Source: Lanius collurio (lineage: Eukaryota > Chordata > Aves > Passeriformes > Laniidae). Taken from it: a stretch of 64,000 nt of DNA. Below the pieces are notes generated by a model, which was not told the origin of the DNA, searched no databases, and saw only the letters and a list, made by a program, of their open reading frames with translations. This document shows, piece by piece, positions 50,325-62,260 of the stretch; position 1 is the first letter of the stretch, and every line of letters begins with the position of its first letter. The DNA lies in the NCBI GenBank assembly GCA_020086605.1, contig JACBWW010000044.1:6735233-6799232 (forward strand), given 5' to 3'. The position numbers and the translations under genes were made by a program.

Positions 50325-50552
50325 CAGTGAGAAGGTTTTTACAAAGAAGGTGGAAAATCACTGGCAGAGGTTGCCCAGAGAGGTGGTATGTATGTGCCCC
50401 ATCCCTGAAAGTGTTCAACCATCTCTGGAAGAATTCAAGCTTCCAAGCAAGCTGTTCTAATTGAATATGCCCCTGCTCGTTGTGGAGCAGTTGGACCAGG
50501 TTGCCTTGAAAGGTCCCTTATAACTGAAACCAGCCTGTGATTCTGTGATTTT
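50325..50552 (+). mobile_element. CR1 LINE 3' fragment
   Basis: Blocks are GAAGGTTTTTACAAAGAAGG, TGGCAGAGGTTGCCCAGAGA, CCATCCCTGAAAGTGTTCAA, a GTTGGACCAGGTTGCCTTGA block, then AAGGTCCCTTATAACTGAAA and CCTGTGATTCTGTGAT. It has a CR1-type layout with subtype differences in the middle. Confidence 0.85.
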
Positions 50553-51261
50553 TGGGAACCAAAAGCTTTGCAATTTTCTGCTTCTGTTGACAAAGCATCT
50601 CTGGTACTCAGCCAGCAGGGCAGCAGGCACGGGGATGCCTGAAAGGCAAAATTCCTGCAGTCAGTGGGTTTGGCTGCTCAGGTCAGGCAGTGATGACCGG
50701 GACTATTTTCATCAGACTATGAAAAAGAAGAGCCCTTCCTGGTCCATGCTTTGGGAAAAGCTAACTGAGTGTACACACTCTTTCATAGCTTTTAGGTACA
50801 TCTTTAAAAAATCTTCTATTTCACTTGAAATGCTTATATATTCTCCCTTTTGTATTCGCAATGGTAACGGGACAGCTGGAGCTCTAGAACTTAGACTGAT
50901 TTCCACATTGACTGGCAGTTCAGTCAGATAACAACCAACACACAGAATAAAAAATAATGTATTACCACATACAATTATCCCAGCTATTAATATCAAGAAC
51001 TTGCTGATGCTTCACACAAATGGTATCTAACCTGACATTTAAAATAACAATATATGAAAGCACACAGATTCTGGCAGCCCAAACTGACCCTGTCACTGCA
51101 GTCCCACTACTTTCCACAGTGGTGATGCTGGGGAAGGCACAGTGCCATGAACCTCCTCCCAGTGCCTGAGGGACAGGTCTATGCTAACAGTGGGGATTGA
51201 CCCTTGACCATGGCCTTTTGTCTGATCCAGACCAGGTACACAGCAAAAATAAAGTCTTTTC

Positions 51262-51412
51262 ATCTTAGAATCATGGAATAATTTAGTTTGGCAAAGACCT
51301 CTATGATCAGTGAATCCAGCCATTAACCCAGCACTGCCAAGTCCACCGCTAAACTGTGTCCCTAAATGCCACGTCTGTATGTCTTTCAAATCCCTCCAGG
51401 GATGGTAACTAG
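51262..51412 (-). mobile_element. CR1 LINE 3'-end fragment, minus strand
   Basis: On the + strand it reads TTAGAATCATGGAATAATTT, AGACCTCTATGATCAGTGAA, CCATTAACCCAGCACTGCCA, CCGCTAAACTGTGTCCCTAA and CCTCCAGGGATGGTAACTA. This matches the reverse complement of a CR1 subtype with the 'accactaaaccatgtccc' variety of tail. Confidence 0.85.
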
Positions 51413-53223
51413 TACTCTTTTCATCTCACATCAGTAGTGGGATCTGTGGATGGCTTTTCTCTCGAGTCTTTGAAGGAACTTCCTCAAACTCACTGTGTCT
51501 TGTGCCTGAATTGATGTCCTTTGGCCTCAGCACCACACGAGAGGCACAATCAGACAGTGCCTCATTCATCTTGCCATGATTTCATCCAGCTGTCATCCAG
51601 AAAATTGTACCTTTCTTCTCTTGTCTTTTTCCTAGTCCCCTTAAAGGTCAAGCAATACTTTCCTTTTTTGTTACACCCATCACCTGACAACTCAATGGTG
51701 ACTTTTCCAGCCTTGAAACTCTGGTTTATGTTTGTCCCTGGTGCTCTGCAGGTGTCAAGGGAAGGCCATGCAGACACTTCCAAAAAGGAAACAAACTGTC
51801 CTGTGCTCATAAATAACAGCTGCTCATCAGTCACCTTTCACAGTGCCTTGTTGCCAGAGCGTGAAAAACAAACACAAAGAACAGAAGAAAAGGTTCTGCT
51901 GTACCAAGACAATTGTCTCAGCCTTGCCCCTCTGTCTGGGGAGGAGAGGTGGCCCTTGCCCATGGGAGAGACTGGGAATGTTATGAAAAGGGGTCTCACT
52001 AAGTGACTGAAGTTGCACTGAAAAGAGGTCCCCTCAATGTGGGAAAAGACAGTGCATTCTGGACTTGCTGTGGAAAAAAAATACTCTGCACAATGGTCCT
52101 GCAGAAAGGAGTGAATGAGTATTGACTGCCAGGAGAAGACGTCTCCTGCAAGTGAGAAATAGATTTAAATTCATCCATCAAAACTGAAAACAAATAAAAG
52201 AAAAAAGTGACTGTCTGAGGGGATACTGACAGGGCTTGGAAAATTGATGAGCAGAAAATAAAACATTTATTACAAAATGGAGTGTTTTTCCAGCTCTGCA
52301 CAAAAGTCTTCACAACAAGCAGGGAAAGGGGGTTGTCTTGACAATGCAAGACAATATTTACAGTGTCTTGCAATTTGTCACTTGAAACCCTAAAGCCATG
52401 GTCACCAGTCTTTGCTAAGGATATTCCCCCTGAAGAGATTAAATATTTTTAAGCTGCCACTTCTTCAAAAGCACAGAAAGCCATAAGAATGAAAATCAAG
52501 TGAAAAAATACATCTCTCTGCAGCTAGAAATGCCATAATATGGAGAGGGGGACATGTTTTAATACTACTTAGCTGACTAAATAAAAGTATCAACATCAGT
52601 AGGATTTTTCAGGCCTACTGAGATGTATAAATGAGTTTAGAATTCTGCCCTTCATATCCATTTATCCCTGCTAATACCTTTTCAGTACAGGTGCTGCAAA
52701 ACTTAAATTCCTGGTATCAGCAAAACTTTTTTAAAATCCTTATGTGGAAAATGCAATCAAAAAATGCAGCTTATTATTGTAGTTAACACACACATGATAC
52801 CCATATTTAGTGTTTGGATTCAGCAGTGTGTAGCACCAATATCTGTGCTGTGCTGCCAACCTGTGGAGCATCCACAAGAATCTTTACAAGCTTCTAATTA
52901 GTCAAAGCTTGACCACAGGAGTATTTGATGACTTATTCAGTGCAACAAGGGAGAGTAAAGCATTTACAGTCTCCTGTAGTAGGGAGTAAAACTGGAATTC
53001 TTCCCATTAAAACAAATGCAGAAATCATTAAGTGCTATTTTTGTCTCTGCTCCCTGCTCCAAAGTGAACAAAAATGTCAGACTGTCTTCTCTGCATCCCT
53101 TTGTGACTATTCAGGGCTCCAAAAAAAACCCAGTATATAGCAATGGCAGAAACAACAGGAAATATTTAGATAGCAATTGTAGATATGGGCTGATAAATTG
53201 GAAAAGTCTCTCCAAGGATATAT

Positions 53224-53238
53224 CAAAAAAAAAAAAAA
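53224..53238. repeat. A-homopolymer run
   Basis: A run of about fifteen A residues in intron 6, with no retroposed sequence identified next to it. Confidence 0.75.
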
Positions 53239-55425
53239 GCACATACCTGCTGTTGTATTTGTTGGTTTCCAGAAAATGCCAATTTCCCAATTTGCCAGTG
53301 GGATACAACTTGGAGGCTGTCGCCACTGTAGTGCTTAGCAACCATTAGCTGTAATTATCACAGGACGCGGACTATGCTGCTTGTTGCTCCAGTACTATTA
53401 CACGGCCATAACTGAGTTCCTTCTCCTAAAACACAGGGAGCGACCTCCTGGATTTATGATTACAAACTTGGAGCAAGGACTATATATTTATCTTGGCTTA
53501 ACATAGGATACACCACATGGTGGGCTTTTATTCCTTACATACATATATATAAAAGGAAAAGAAAGTAAGATACTGAAGTAGGGAAATCCATCAGTTTGTT
53601 TTCTGTTGGCATCACACCCCCAACCCACACACCCACTCTCCTCACCCCTACCCCTTGAGCAGAGAGGAAAGCAGTGATGCAGAGAAACTAGGTTTTCTCT
53701 GCTCTTTCCACATATATTTTATATATGCACTTCAAAATACATAAAGGAACAACAAAATAAGTATTAGGGCTTGCTCCTCCAATCAGCATGAAGCAGTGAA
53801 AATGAGAGGTGCCTCTATTAGATGGTTTCCTTTATTATTTAATGTGTGTGTGTCTACAATAATTATGAACAGCTGATAAATAGCCATTTTACAAAGGTGA
53901 GTAAATGTGCTCATACTGCTCTGTATAATCACTTCACACACTCTAAGACACACTGTGTTAATTATTTCTCCCCTGCCTTGTTTTCCCGCTTAACTTAGTC
54001 TCAAAAATTTCCTTCTACTGTGCAGCCTTTATCAGGCAGCTCTTTCAATGCATTACCTGCTTAATTGCTAGATGAAATATTGATGCTTTGTTTTGGCACT
54101 TCCTTTCCTAGGAAAAGATGTCTTGTTTGGGACAATTTCAGAAGCCATCTGTTACAGGTGAAAAACTCATCTGGGAGTTTTGCTGGAAAGTCTTTCACCT
54201 GCTTCCGGGGAAGGTAGAAAACAATTCTGCAGAGCTGACAGGACGGGGAGACAGACCCTCATCAGCATAAATCAGAGAGGCTTTGCTGAAGACAAGGGAG
54301 TTATTTTTCATGTCAGGAGGTGGCCAAGTGTTCTCTCTGCAGCAGTGCTGGAGGAGACATCCCAGCATGCAGGAATCCCCACCGCAATAGGGCTTTTTAT
54401 TATTATTATTTTGAATTACTAGAGTTTTATGCTATTACGATAAACCTAGTTCCCATGGCAAGAGCCACCCATAGGATGTTACTCTCTGTGACACCCAGCA
54501 GCTGGAGCCTTGGTGTAGTCATCAGATGACTGAGCAAATACATTCTGTATTAATTATTGTTTGTTCTTGTGTTTACTGTTAACTCTACATCTCTAAGTAC
54601 ATTGCTGCATACTTGCCTTTGAACACCCTTTCTGGGAAGGTAGTGATTTGCATTAGAGCTTCCTGGAGAAATGGCAAAAGCACCTTTAACCAGGATGTTC
54701 AGCTGTTTGGGATAGCAGATTTTTTGCTTCTTACAGATACACATGCCAGAATCAAAGATGGGCCATACTGACGTCCTAGCTCTGAGACCTCTGAGAAGAA
54801 GATCAGACAGGGGACCTCATTCTGGTTTTATTCTACCTGGGCTAAAAGTTGGGCTTCACTGCCAGTTTAAAGAAACAGCTCACACAGACCTCCAGTCAAA
54901 CACTTCAGTTCTTGTACAGTTTAAAGCACCTGTAAAGATTACTACCTGTAATCTATATCACCCTCTTGTGCCCCTAACTGGAAAGAAAACTATGGGAAAG
55001 CAGGTTCCTGTCAATAAGAAATTTTGATGTGGAGAGGGAAGTTTTGCGTTGAGGTGGAACTGATGCAGTCTCCATATCAGAAAACCCTTGTGCCAAAACT
55101 CTGACACACTTCTACCCCAGAGCCACTCCGCTATGGTTTTTCACTTTCCAGGCCACAGTAAGTTTCTTTAGAAATCACTTTTACACTTCCATTATACCCT
55201 TCAAACACTCTTGAAAAGTTTATTCACTGGTACAAAAATTCTCATCCCAAAAGTTCTGCTCAGTGTGCTTCGGGACAAGGAGGTTGATCTTGGCAGAGGA
55301 TCCCCAAAACAAGAGTTCATTGCCAGTGCCAACAGGGGAAAATTCTCACTCTGCTAGATTGCTGAAGCTCTGTTCTTGTAAAAAAACCCATGATATGCTA
55401 TCTCATACCATTGTGTTTTAAAGAA

Positions 55426-55470
55426 CAGAAATCAAGTATGCAAACCAGAAATCAAATATACAAACCAGAA
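55426..55470. repeat. 20-bp tandem repeat (about 2.25 copies)
   Basis: CAGAAATCAAGTATGCAAAC at 55426-55445 is followed by CAGAAATCAAATATACAAAC at 55446-55465 and the start of a third unit. The two full units differ at two positions. It lies in intron 6. Confidence 0.85.
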
Positions 55471-55764
55471 GGGAGAAATACAGCTCACAGTCACCCAACC
55501 AAAGTACACAACAGGACTTCCAAGCCCTCAACTTCGGTGGACTCATTTAACTCTGTGGCTCAAAATGACTTTAGAACAAGACTTCACAAATATTCTGTGA
55601 TTTATCTTTTGACTAATTCCAGTTTCTTTTTTCTTTTTCCAACTTATAGAAATAGATAAAATAAAGCAGTCCCCACCTCCACCCACCAAGGAAATGAGCA
55701 CAAGGAACACAACAGGTCCAGGGTAGCTGCATTGTGGGTGTCACACAACCCTGCCAAAACTCTG

Positions 55765-55952
55765 CTCCTTCTTTTTCTTTATCCTTTTTTTTTTCTTTTT
55801 CTTTATCTTTTTCTTTTTCTTTTTTCTTTTTTTCTTTTCCTTTTTCTTTTTCTCTTTCTTTTTCTTTTTCTTTTTCTTTTTCTTTTTCTTTTTTTCTTTT
55901 TCTTTTTCTTTTTCTTTGTCTTTTTCTTTTTCCTTTTTCCTTTTCCTTTTCT
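55765..55952. repeat. Long polypyrimidine (TTTTTC)n tract
   Basis: About 188 bases are almost wholly T and C on the + strand. They are built from CTTTTT / CTTTTTT units with some CC and TCTC variants, and only a few purines (single A at about 55781 and 55805, G at 55918). The Phe/Leu/Ser-rich open frames across it are artefacts of composition. It lies in intron 6, about 850 bp before exon 7. Confidence 0.92.
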
Positions 55953-56797
55953 AATTAACTTGGGAAATAACATTGTTTAATAGAAAGATAAGACTGAAAT
56001 TTGTATTCCTGGAAATATTTCTGTAGTTGTCTGTGGGCAGTAATTTTTTGCAAGGGATTTATTTATTGATAAACTTAGTTATGGAGGCCTGAGAATAAAG
56101 CTACTACATGCATACCTCACCCACACATTGCAGTGCAGGTATTTGTGGAGATTTCTGCTCTACACATTTTCTTGGTGTTCATACACGATTAATGCAAATA
56201 AGACAAATTAATTAAAGGTCTCCTACCCTACATGACAAGGGTAGGAGAGAAAGGTGGGAGTGTTCCTGTTTTCTATAGTTGCAGTCAGAGTTCCTAACAA
56301 ACACAATTACAGTCCTGTTAATGCCAGGAGTGGAGGGATGCTTATTTCACATCTTCTCCATGACCCTCCATCAGGGGTAAAACACAAAAAGGGAAAGTTA
56401 ATGGTCAGTTCCCAGAAAATATGAACATTAGCTCCCTACTGATGAAGGACTTGCTTTACAGTTCATTGACTACATTCTATCAAGCAATACTTGCTTTTAC
56501 AAGTTCAAAGACACTGCAAACACCAGGTTGTTGTATATGTTTAACACTCCAACTCATTAGGGTGATGGCATGAATTCCCTGGTATTTGAGTGATTCTCCT
56601 CCCATGACAGATCCTTTGCTCTGACTGAACACCAAACAGCACAGAGAGGCTTTGCTGTGAACTGTATCCAGACTATTCTGCATTATTTCACCACTGTGTA
56701 TTCAGTCAGATCACATTTCCTCATGAGAAAACAAAGCATCTGCTTCAGCACACTAACAGCCTCCTGCATTAACTTCCCCTTTTGATTTTATTCACAG

Positions 56798-56962
56798 ACA
56801 CTGCAGATGGGGATAAAACATTTCTCAGGGCTCTTCGTGATGTTGTGCATTGGCTTTGGTTTGTCCATTCTCACCACCATTGGGGAACACATTGTGTACA
56901 GACTGGTCCTGCCACAAATCAAGAAGAAATCCAAGATGAAGTACTGGCTCCATACGAGTCAG
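56798..56962 (+). CDS. GRIN3A: GRIN3A exon 7: M4 and proximal cytoplasmic tail
   Basis: The exon encodes Thr690-Gln744 (55 codons, phase 0 at both ends). TLQMGIKHF leads into M4 (about 699-722), with the hydrophobic run [18 protein letters not shown], then HIVYRLVLP and a basic juxtamembrane run KKKSKMK. Tyr738-Trp739-Leu740 coincides with the YWL motif (971-973 in mammals) reported to control clathrin-mediated endocytosis of GluN3A. The acceptor is in TTTTGATTTTATTCACAG and the donor is CAG|GTACGT. The frame continues past the donor to a TGA, which is intronic. Confidence 0.96.
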
Positions 56963-57696
56963 GTACGTGTTCTGGAGGGATCCTGTGAAAGTCGTGTGGC
57001 TGACTGAGATAGTCTGGACAAGAACAAGATATGAAATGTTTTAGAGCACTGACAATTGGCATTGGAAGGGTGACAGAAGCTTCTGGAGCTTGAAGAGGCT
57101 GACCTAAGGATAGAGCTGGAAGCACAGTGGAAACAGTTCACATATTCAAAGCTCACAGAGGGACCTTTCAATTTGCACTTGTAGTCTCACAGCTCAGCTC
57201 TTTTGGATGACAGAAGCAACAGTGCTGTTATCCCAAACTGGCAAACCAGAACATTTTATCTCACTGTTACAGGTACCCAGACCAGTGAGGCATGCAGGAA
57301 GTGCTGGGTAACCTCCCTCATTATTCTAGCGAAATTATTGAGACAGAATTGCTCTGGGTGTTTGCTCTGAAGAAAGAAGTTACTTTGCAGCAAAAGGCAC
57401 AAAAGGGAAGAACTTCTGTTGCTTTAAAGCAGCACAGTGGAAGAAATATTTTTAAATTAATTTTAACATTAGGGATTGCTTCCCAACTATTCACCAACAT
57501 TTCAGTTTGTCATTCTTTGGGAAGCTGTGGGAAAATAAATCTCTTGTAACGACAAAGCACAGACAATTGCTTGTATCCTTCAATGTGAAGAATAATGTGT
57601 GCTCAAGTCCATCAGACAAAGCTCAAATTGTTTACCTATTTGTGGAGCTATTTTTAATCTTGCTTTAACTAATTTATTTTCCTCTTTTCCCTCTAG
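56963..57696 (+). other. GRIN3A: GRIN3A intron 7
   Basis: This is the shortest intron here, at 734 bp (phase 0). It has a GTACGT donor and an acceptor tract TTTTCCTCTTTTCCCTCTAG. The chance open frame at 57292-57549 has no family features. Confidence 0.92.
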
Positions 57697-57770
57697 AGAT
57701 TACATCGTGCTCTGAATAGTTCATTTATTGAGGAAAAACGTCAGCCTAAGAAAAAACGAGTAGAAAAGAG
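57697..57770 (+). CDS. GRIN3A: GRIN3A exon 8: basic segment of cytoplasmic tail
   Basis: This tiny exon encodes Arg745-Lys768 and two bases of Arg769. It reads RLHRALNSSFIEEK, then RQPKKKRVEKR. The first half matches mammalian GluN3A closely. The second half is more basic and, by my recollection of the mammalian sequence, one residue shorter. PKKKRVEKR (761-769) looks like a classical monopartite nuclear-localisation motif, but in a membrane receptor it may equally act as a lipid-binding or trafficking patch. The donor AG|GTAGGA is weaker than the others. Exon 9 supplies the G that completes AGG. Confidence 0.93.
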
Positions 57771-60700
57771 GTAGGAAGTTTTCCATGCTTTAAACACAAA
57801 CTATAAAAATTACTTTGAAATTAAATACGTTGTGTCTAGGTATCTAGTTATGGATCTAATACATCCCAAAGGTAATAGAATTTAAAAAAAAAAAAAAAAG
57901 GGAAACAAAACGAGATAGAAGTGACAAATGAAGGAGGAAGAAATTAATCATTTTTTCCCGTAGAAAGTATTAAATCTAGAAATCTTGTTCTTTCATGATT
58001 TTGTATAGAGCTAATAAAAAGCCTCCCATTCCAAAGAGTTGCAGCTGAAGTCCACTCCCCTTGTGTTTAGGGAATTAATGACTCCTGTGCCAAAGCACTG
58101 GCAGGTCACCAAGGCTCCCTGAGGCAGAGCCTTTAGAGGGAGAGATGAGGCACTCAAATGCCTGGAACTCCTTCATCTCTCTTATTCTGTGGAATGAGAA
58201 AGAAGAAAGCTGAGGAGAGGAAAATGCAATCCTTTCAGAAAACATTATGTCCTACAAGTGTTGTTGGAGAAAAAAGGAGGCCTTGAAGCGTCTTGCCTTG
58301 TTTTCATGGGCTGTGTCTTCTGCAGAAGAGACAATGGGATGTGCAGCTGCCAGGAACAGGAGGCATTGCAGGGAACTGTGCACGTGCTCAGCAACTCAAC
58401 CCTATTGGTGCACCTTGTAAGGACACGGGCAGCAGCAGCATTGCTTTTCTACAGAGAAGTTCAGCCACAGAGTATAGAAAAGAAAAATGCTTTAGAATGT
58501 TACTGGATGTTTGGCCTGGCTGAAACCTGGAAGATATCAGAGTATGTTGTATTTCTTTGACATTCCTGTACTAAAGGCAGCAAATATAAGGAAGCAAGCA
58601 TCTCTAAGCTCCTAAGCTGCTTTTATACACACAAGTGTATAAAAATGCCTGCAATTTATTTCCTGTGTTCATTCCTTCATCTTGTAATAAACGACCAACT
58701 ATGGCACCTCCTTGCACACAGCCACTCCTGGCTTTTATCTGTGAGCAGCAGGAAAGGCAATGAGTGCTGAAAAATGTTTCCTCCTGCTGCACCCTCCTCA
58801 CTGGGGGAAAATATTCCCATCACCTGAGGTACTCACTCAACTGAAGAATCTCGCAGGGGAAGGGTTGTCTGGATATCTGATGGTACAAAAAGCACCAGTC
58901 CAATTATCTGCCAGGTACTGAGTGGTGCAAGAAGTTTGTAACAAGAAGAAATGGCCCATATGCCCCCCAGGCAATGGCTTACAAAAAGATCCATGCAAAT
59001 ATTCTTCCACCTTGGGAGAGTGAAGATGTACTGCTGTCCAAAGCCTTCTGCCAACACAGCAGTCAGCCCATGTGTCCATGCACACCCACCCACTGTCCTT
59101 GCTCTTCTCAGCATCTCTGGGCTGCTGTTTGCACATAATTAGGATTAATTCAACTCGACAGACCTACCAGCGGGGTGTCCAGCTTGTCAAGGACACTGAA
59201 GTGGCAAGGCAAAACACAGAGGTCTCAAAGCACTTACATTATCACATGCGCTTTCAGTACTGGTGGGGACTTAGGAACTCTTAAAAGCACCAAAGATACA
59301 GGAAAGAGGCGCAAAGAACTGGCATTGTGCTACTGCTGGTATCCTCAGGTAGGAAAATCTGTGGGGTTTTTAAAGGTTATAACTTTCCAAAAACCAGGAA
59401 AGCTGCTCAGCATCAGTAATGAAATTGTAAACTGTTTTAATGACTTGGTCAAACTGGAGTGTTACCTGTGGACTCTCATTTGTTAAAATCACCTGCCCAG
59501 ACTTGAGAATGTTCCTATCTTTTATTTTCAAATATGACAAAATTGCTGATCTGCACAAAAATAAACAACTCTACAAATACATGAACTGCTGGGATTCTCT
59601 GAGCTCTCTGGAGCATGACCCAACAGGGGCTGCTGCTCCTGCCTGAAACATCTCCTCATGCCTCTCTGCCAGCCCATTTCTTGGAAAATACCCCTGATCG
59701 CCACCTCCAACAATGAAATTCCCACTTTGCAACTTCCTTTTCTGCAGGCAGGTGAGAAAAGGATCCACTCCCAGCTCCAGGCTTCTCTGCAAACCAACTT
59801 TTACCAGTCACAACCCTGAAATACCAACTTCCTTCCTTAACCTGCCCCCTGGGAGTTCACACAGAGCCCTTTTTTTTCCAGGGATAGCCCCAGAAAAGCT
59901 CGAGGATGGAGCGGTCTGAAACACAGCTCCTTCAGAAGTTTAAAGCTCCCTTTATCAACTGAATACACTCCAGCCTGTCCCAAAGGGAACAGGCAGCAAA
60001 GAGAAGCTCCTCTCACACAACAGCAAACCCTGTGATTCCTTCTGTTCCAGCTGGAGAGTGGATGCCATGGGCTACTCCTCAGTTTGAGAAGGAACCCTGG
60101 GAATTGGCCTGATTTGGGAGGGCAGAAAAGGGAAGTTCCCCAAAAAGAAGGAAAATTCTGGAATTTGTTCTTTGGAATCAAAATATTATGGAAATATTTC
60201 TGCAGAAAAAAAATAATTGAAGCATTTCAAAAATATTCCAGCCAGAAATCTCTGCCCCAACACGCAGTCTCTGTGGTGTGTCAGGAAGCTCATGAATGTA
60301 CCTTCAAGGCTTGGACACACACCGTTTGTGTCCAACCCCCCGAGCACAAGCAGCTCCCCAACAAGACTCCAAGTGTCCAAAGGACAAAGCTTCCCCCTTC
60401 ATCTCTCCATGCCAGCTCTAGGGAGTCTCCTTCTCTGTGAGAGCAAATGCCCAAGCCAGCACAGAGCAGTGACATGCAAAGGACAAATGTAGTAATAAAC
60501 TTGGACATTGTAACCACAAAATCTTTCACAAAGCTTTGAAGGACTCCCATTTTCCTGAGCTGCAGCTGAGTAATTTCATAACTGAAAAAAAGAGTTTTGG
60601 GGAAGATGACATTCAGGGTTCTGTTCTAGCCTCTGCTATGGTTAAATCAGAAAAATTTGGTCATTTACATCCATGATTTGTGCTTTGCCAGAAAACATAA

Positions 60701-60835
60701 TTCCAGGATAAAGGAGTAATATTTCTATGTAGTACAGCAGCCTTATATTTTTCCACTAGGATGGCTCACAGGGAAAGTGTGCACACACACAAGAGCAGGC
60801 TCTGATGTGGTATTAACTCTCCTCTCTCTGTTCAG
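57771..60835 (+). other. GRIN3A: GRIN3A intron 8
   Basis: This 3065-bp phase-2 intron contains an A16 run (57884-57899) shortly after the donor. The acceptor tract CTCTCCTCTCTCTGTTCAG is strong. Many overlapping chance frames of about 60-120 codons occur at 58258-60550, on both strands and with no recognisable domain. No transposon was identified. Confidence 0.9.
57884..57899. repeat. A-homopolymer run (16 A)
   Basis: Plain A tract about 115 bp after the exon 8 donor. No retroposed copy is recognised upstream of it. Confidence 0.88.
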
Positions 60836-61172
60836 GGCCCACATAGGGAACAGCCAGCATGCGGTGTGGAACACAGCCAACCTGGGCAACTGCCACCAAA
60901 AAAAATACATCTGCACCAATGAGGGCCAAAATGAGGTGACAATCCATCAGCACCAGGACATGCCCCTGACACAGGGGAGGAGAGAGACTCCGCCTTCCTT
61001 AACCACCAATGGGAAAGCAGAGTCCCTCAACACTGCGAGGACCTCAGTGCTGCAAGAGCTGACGGAGCTGGAGAAGCAGATCGAAATCATCAAGCAGGAG
61101 CTGCAACTCGCCATGGACAGGAAATCAGAGCTGGAAGAGTATGCGAGGAAAAACAGGACTGCAGAGCCCTAG
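60836..61172 (+). CDS. GRIN3A: GRIN3A exon 9: distal tail with coiled coil and stop
   Basis: The exon begins with the G of Arg769 and ends at Pro880 and TAG (61170-61172). The first part (770-829), from [16 protein letters not shown] to about TTNGK, is hydrophilic and differs most from mammals. The end, [20 protein letters not shown] followed by [16 protein letters not shown] (839-874), has hydrophobic residues at heptad spacing and reads as an amphipathic coiled coil. In mammals this tail end contacts partners such as Rheb and GPS2 (from memory; not provable here). The protein ends in TAEP, so there is no PDZ-binding motif of the GluN2 ESDV type. The ATG at 60777 lies in the intron and is not a start codon. 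Confidence 0.95.
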
Positions 61173-61494
61173 GCTAGCATAGCTGGGCCCTTCCCCTTTT
61201 CTTCCTTTCTCCTCTTCCTCTGTAAAATTTGTAACACACTTTTGTAATGCCAGAAAGGGGTGCAAAAATACAGCAGGCAATACGCTCTTCAGGAGAGCAG
61301 AATTGCAGCAGCCCACAGACACTGCCACCCTCCTGAGTCCTCCTCCTTTCACAAGTTTCTTATTCTCCTGGAAAACACCAGCTATTCCCAAGGGACTGGA
61401 GAGACAAGGAGCATCCCAACAGCAAGAGTTCCTTATTCCTCCACCTGACAATACAGTGAGGTTCCACTTTTTTAGCCCTTTCTGTGCATTAATT

Positions 61495-61532
61495 AAAAAA
61501 AAAAAGAAAAAGATACAAAAAAAAAAAAAAAG
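61495..61532. repeat. A-rich tract
   Basis: Two A runs are separated by AGAAAAAGATAC. The tract lies in the 3' UTR and follows directly on an ATTAAA hexamer. Confidence 0.85.
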
Positions 61533-62234
61533 GTTTAAACTCTTAATTGGAAATATGTCCCTTTGTTGGTACGTTTTTGTTCTTTTCTGTATGGGTCTAG
61601 TCTCTGTTCATGTGAAGGCTCCTCATGGATGCCTCTTTATGCTAGGTGCTGTTCTGTGTTGACAGTCCCTTCCCTCCTGGCACAGGCTCACGAGACAAAT
61701 TCCGGGTGGCAAACCCAGCACGCACCATTCCCTCAGCTCTGTCAGCACAAATGCAGAGGTGGCTGCTCTGAGATTGTGGTGAAGGAACTCACCCAGATTA
61801 AAATAACTTGGCAAAAACCAACCCACCACCTCTGTCTGCCCATGAGCCCAGCTGGGCTTCCACTCCCTCCCAGAGAGAAGCTGTGCAAACACTGCTCTGA
61901 AGGGATGGATTCACAGTGGCACAAGGCAAGGATGAGAAGGGAGAGGGGACACTACTGTAAATCAATATTTACCTCAAAAAGTGAAATATTTGCCAGTGTG
62001 AAAATACTCCCTTAATACTCTCTGTCTTAAGCTGACAATAAGGTCCTTTCTCATAGATGAGGTGACTTAAAAGGGACTGTGATTTATTCAGATACCAAGG
62101 TCCCATCAAAACCAAAAGTAATCACCAAAACCTCCCTGTGGATGAAGAGTGGGAATTGTAGTTTCAGAGGCAATGTGGGGCTCTCTCCTTCCTGGGTGAT
62201 GAGTGAAGGAAGGGTAAAAGCTGTTCAGCATCTG

Positions 62235-62240
62235 AATAAA
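62235..62240 (+). promoter_or_regulatory. GRIN3A: Candidate poly(A) signal AATAAA
   Basis: A canonical AATAAA is followed, about 20-30 bases later, by a T/G-rich stretch (GACTGTGTTTTTT). That is the expected position of the downstream element. Cleavage would fall near 62255. It is the only canonical hexamer with such a context that I found in the first kilobase or so after the stop. Confidence 0.5.
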
Positions 62241-62260
62241 CACTGCATCAACCCAACTGA

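Larger units (their letters stand above)
61173..62260 (+). other. GRIN3A: GRIN3A 3' UTR (3' limit inferred)
   Basis: Non-coding sequence follows the stop. It includes an A-rich interval (61495-61532) that could prime oligo-dT internally. An ATTAAA at 61492-61497 is a weak alternative signal. The proposed end follows the AATAAA at 62235. Mammalian GRIN3A has a long 3' UTR, so the true end may lie further on. Confidence 0.55.

Noticed and set aside
55732..55980. Phe/Leu/Ser-rich frames resembling membrane proteins
   Set aside because: They are direct translations of the (TTTTTC)n tract.
56782..56988. Frame overlapping exon 7 with a different translation
   Set aside because: It is out of frame with GRIN3A. 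The frame beginning THR-LEU-GLN-MET-GLY at 56798 carries M4 and the YWL motif.
60777..60835. Upstream ATG extension of exon 9
   Set aside because: It consists of intron sequence including the pyrimidine tract of the acceptor.
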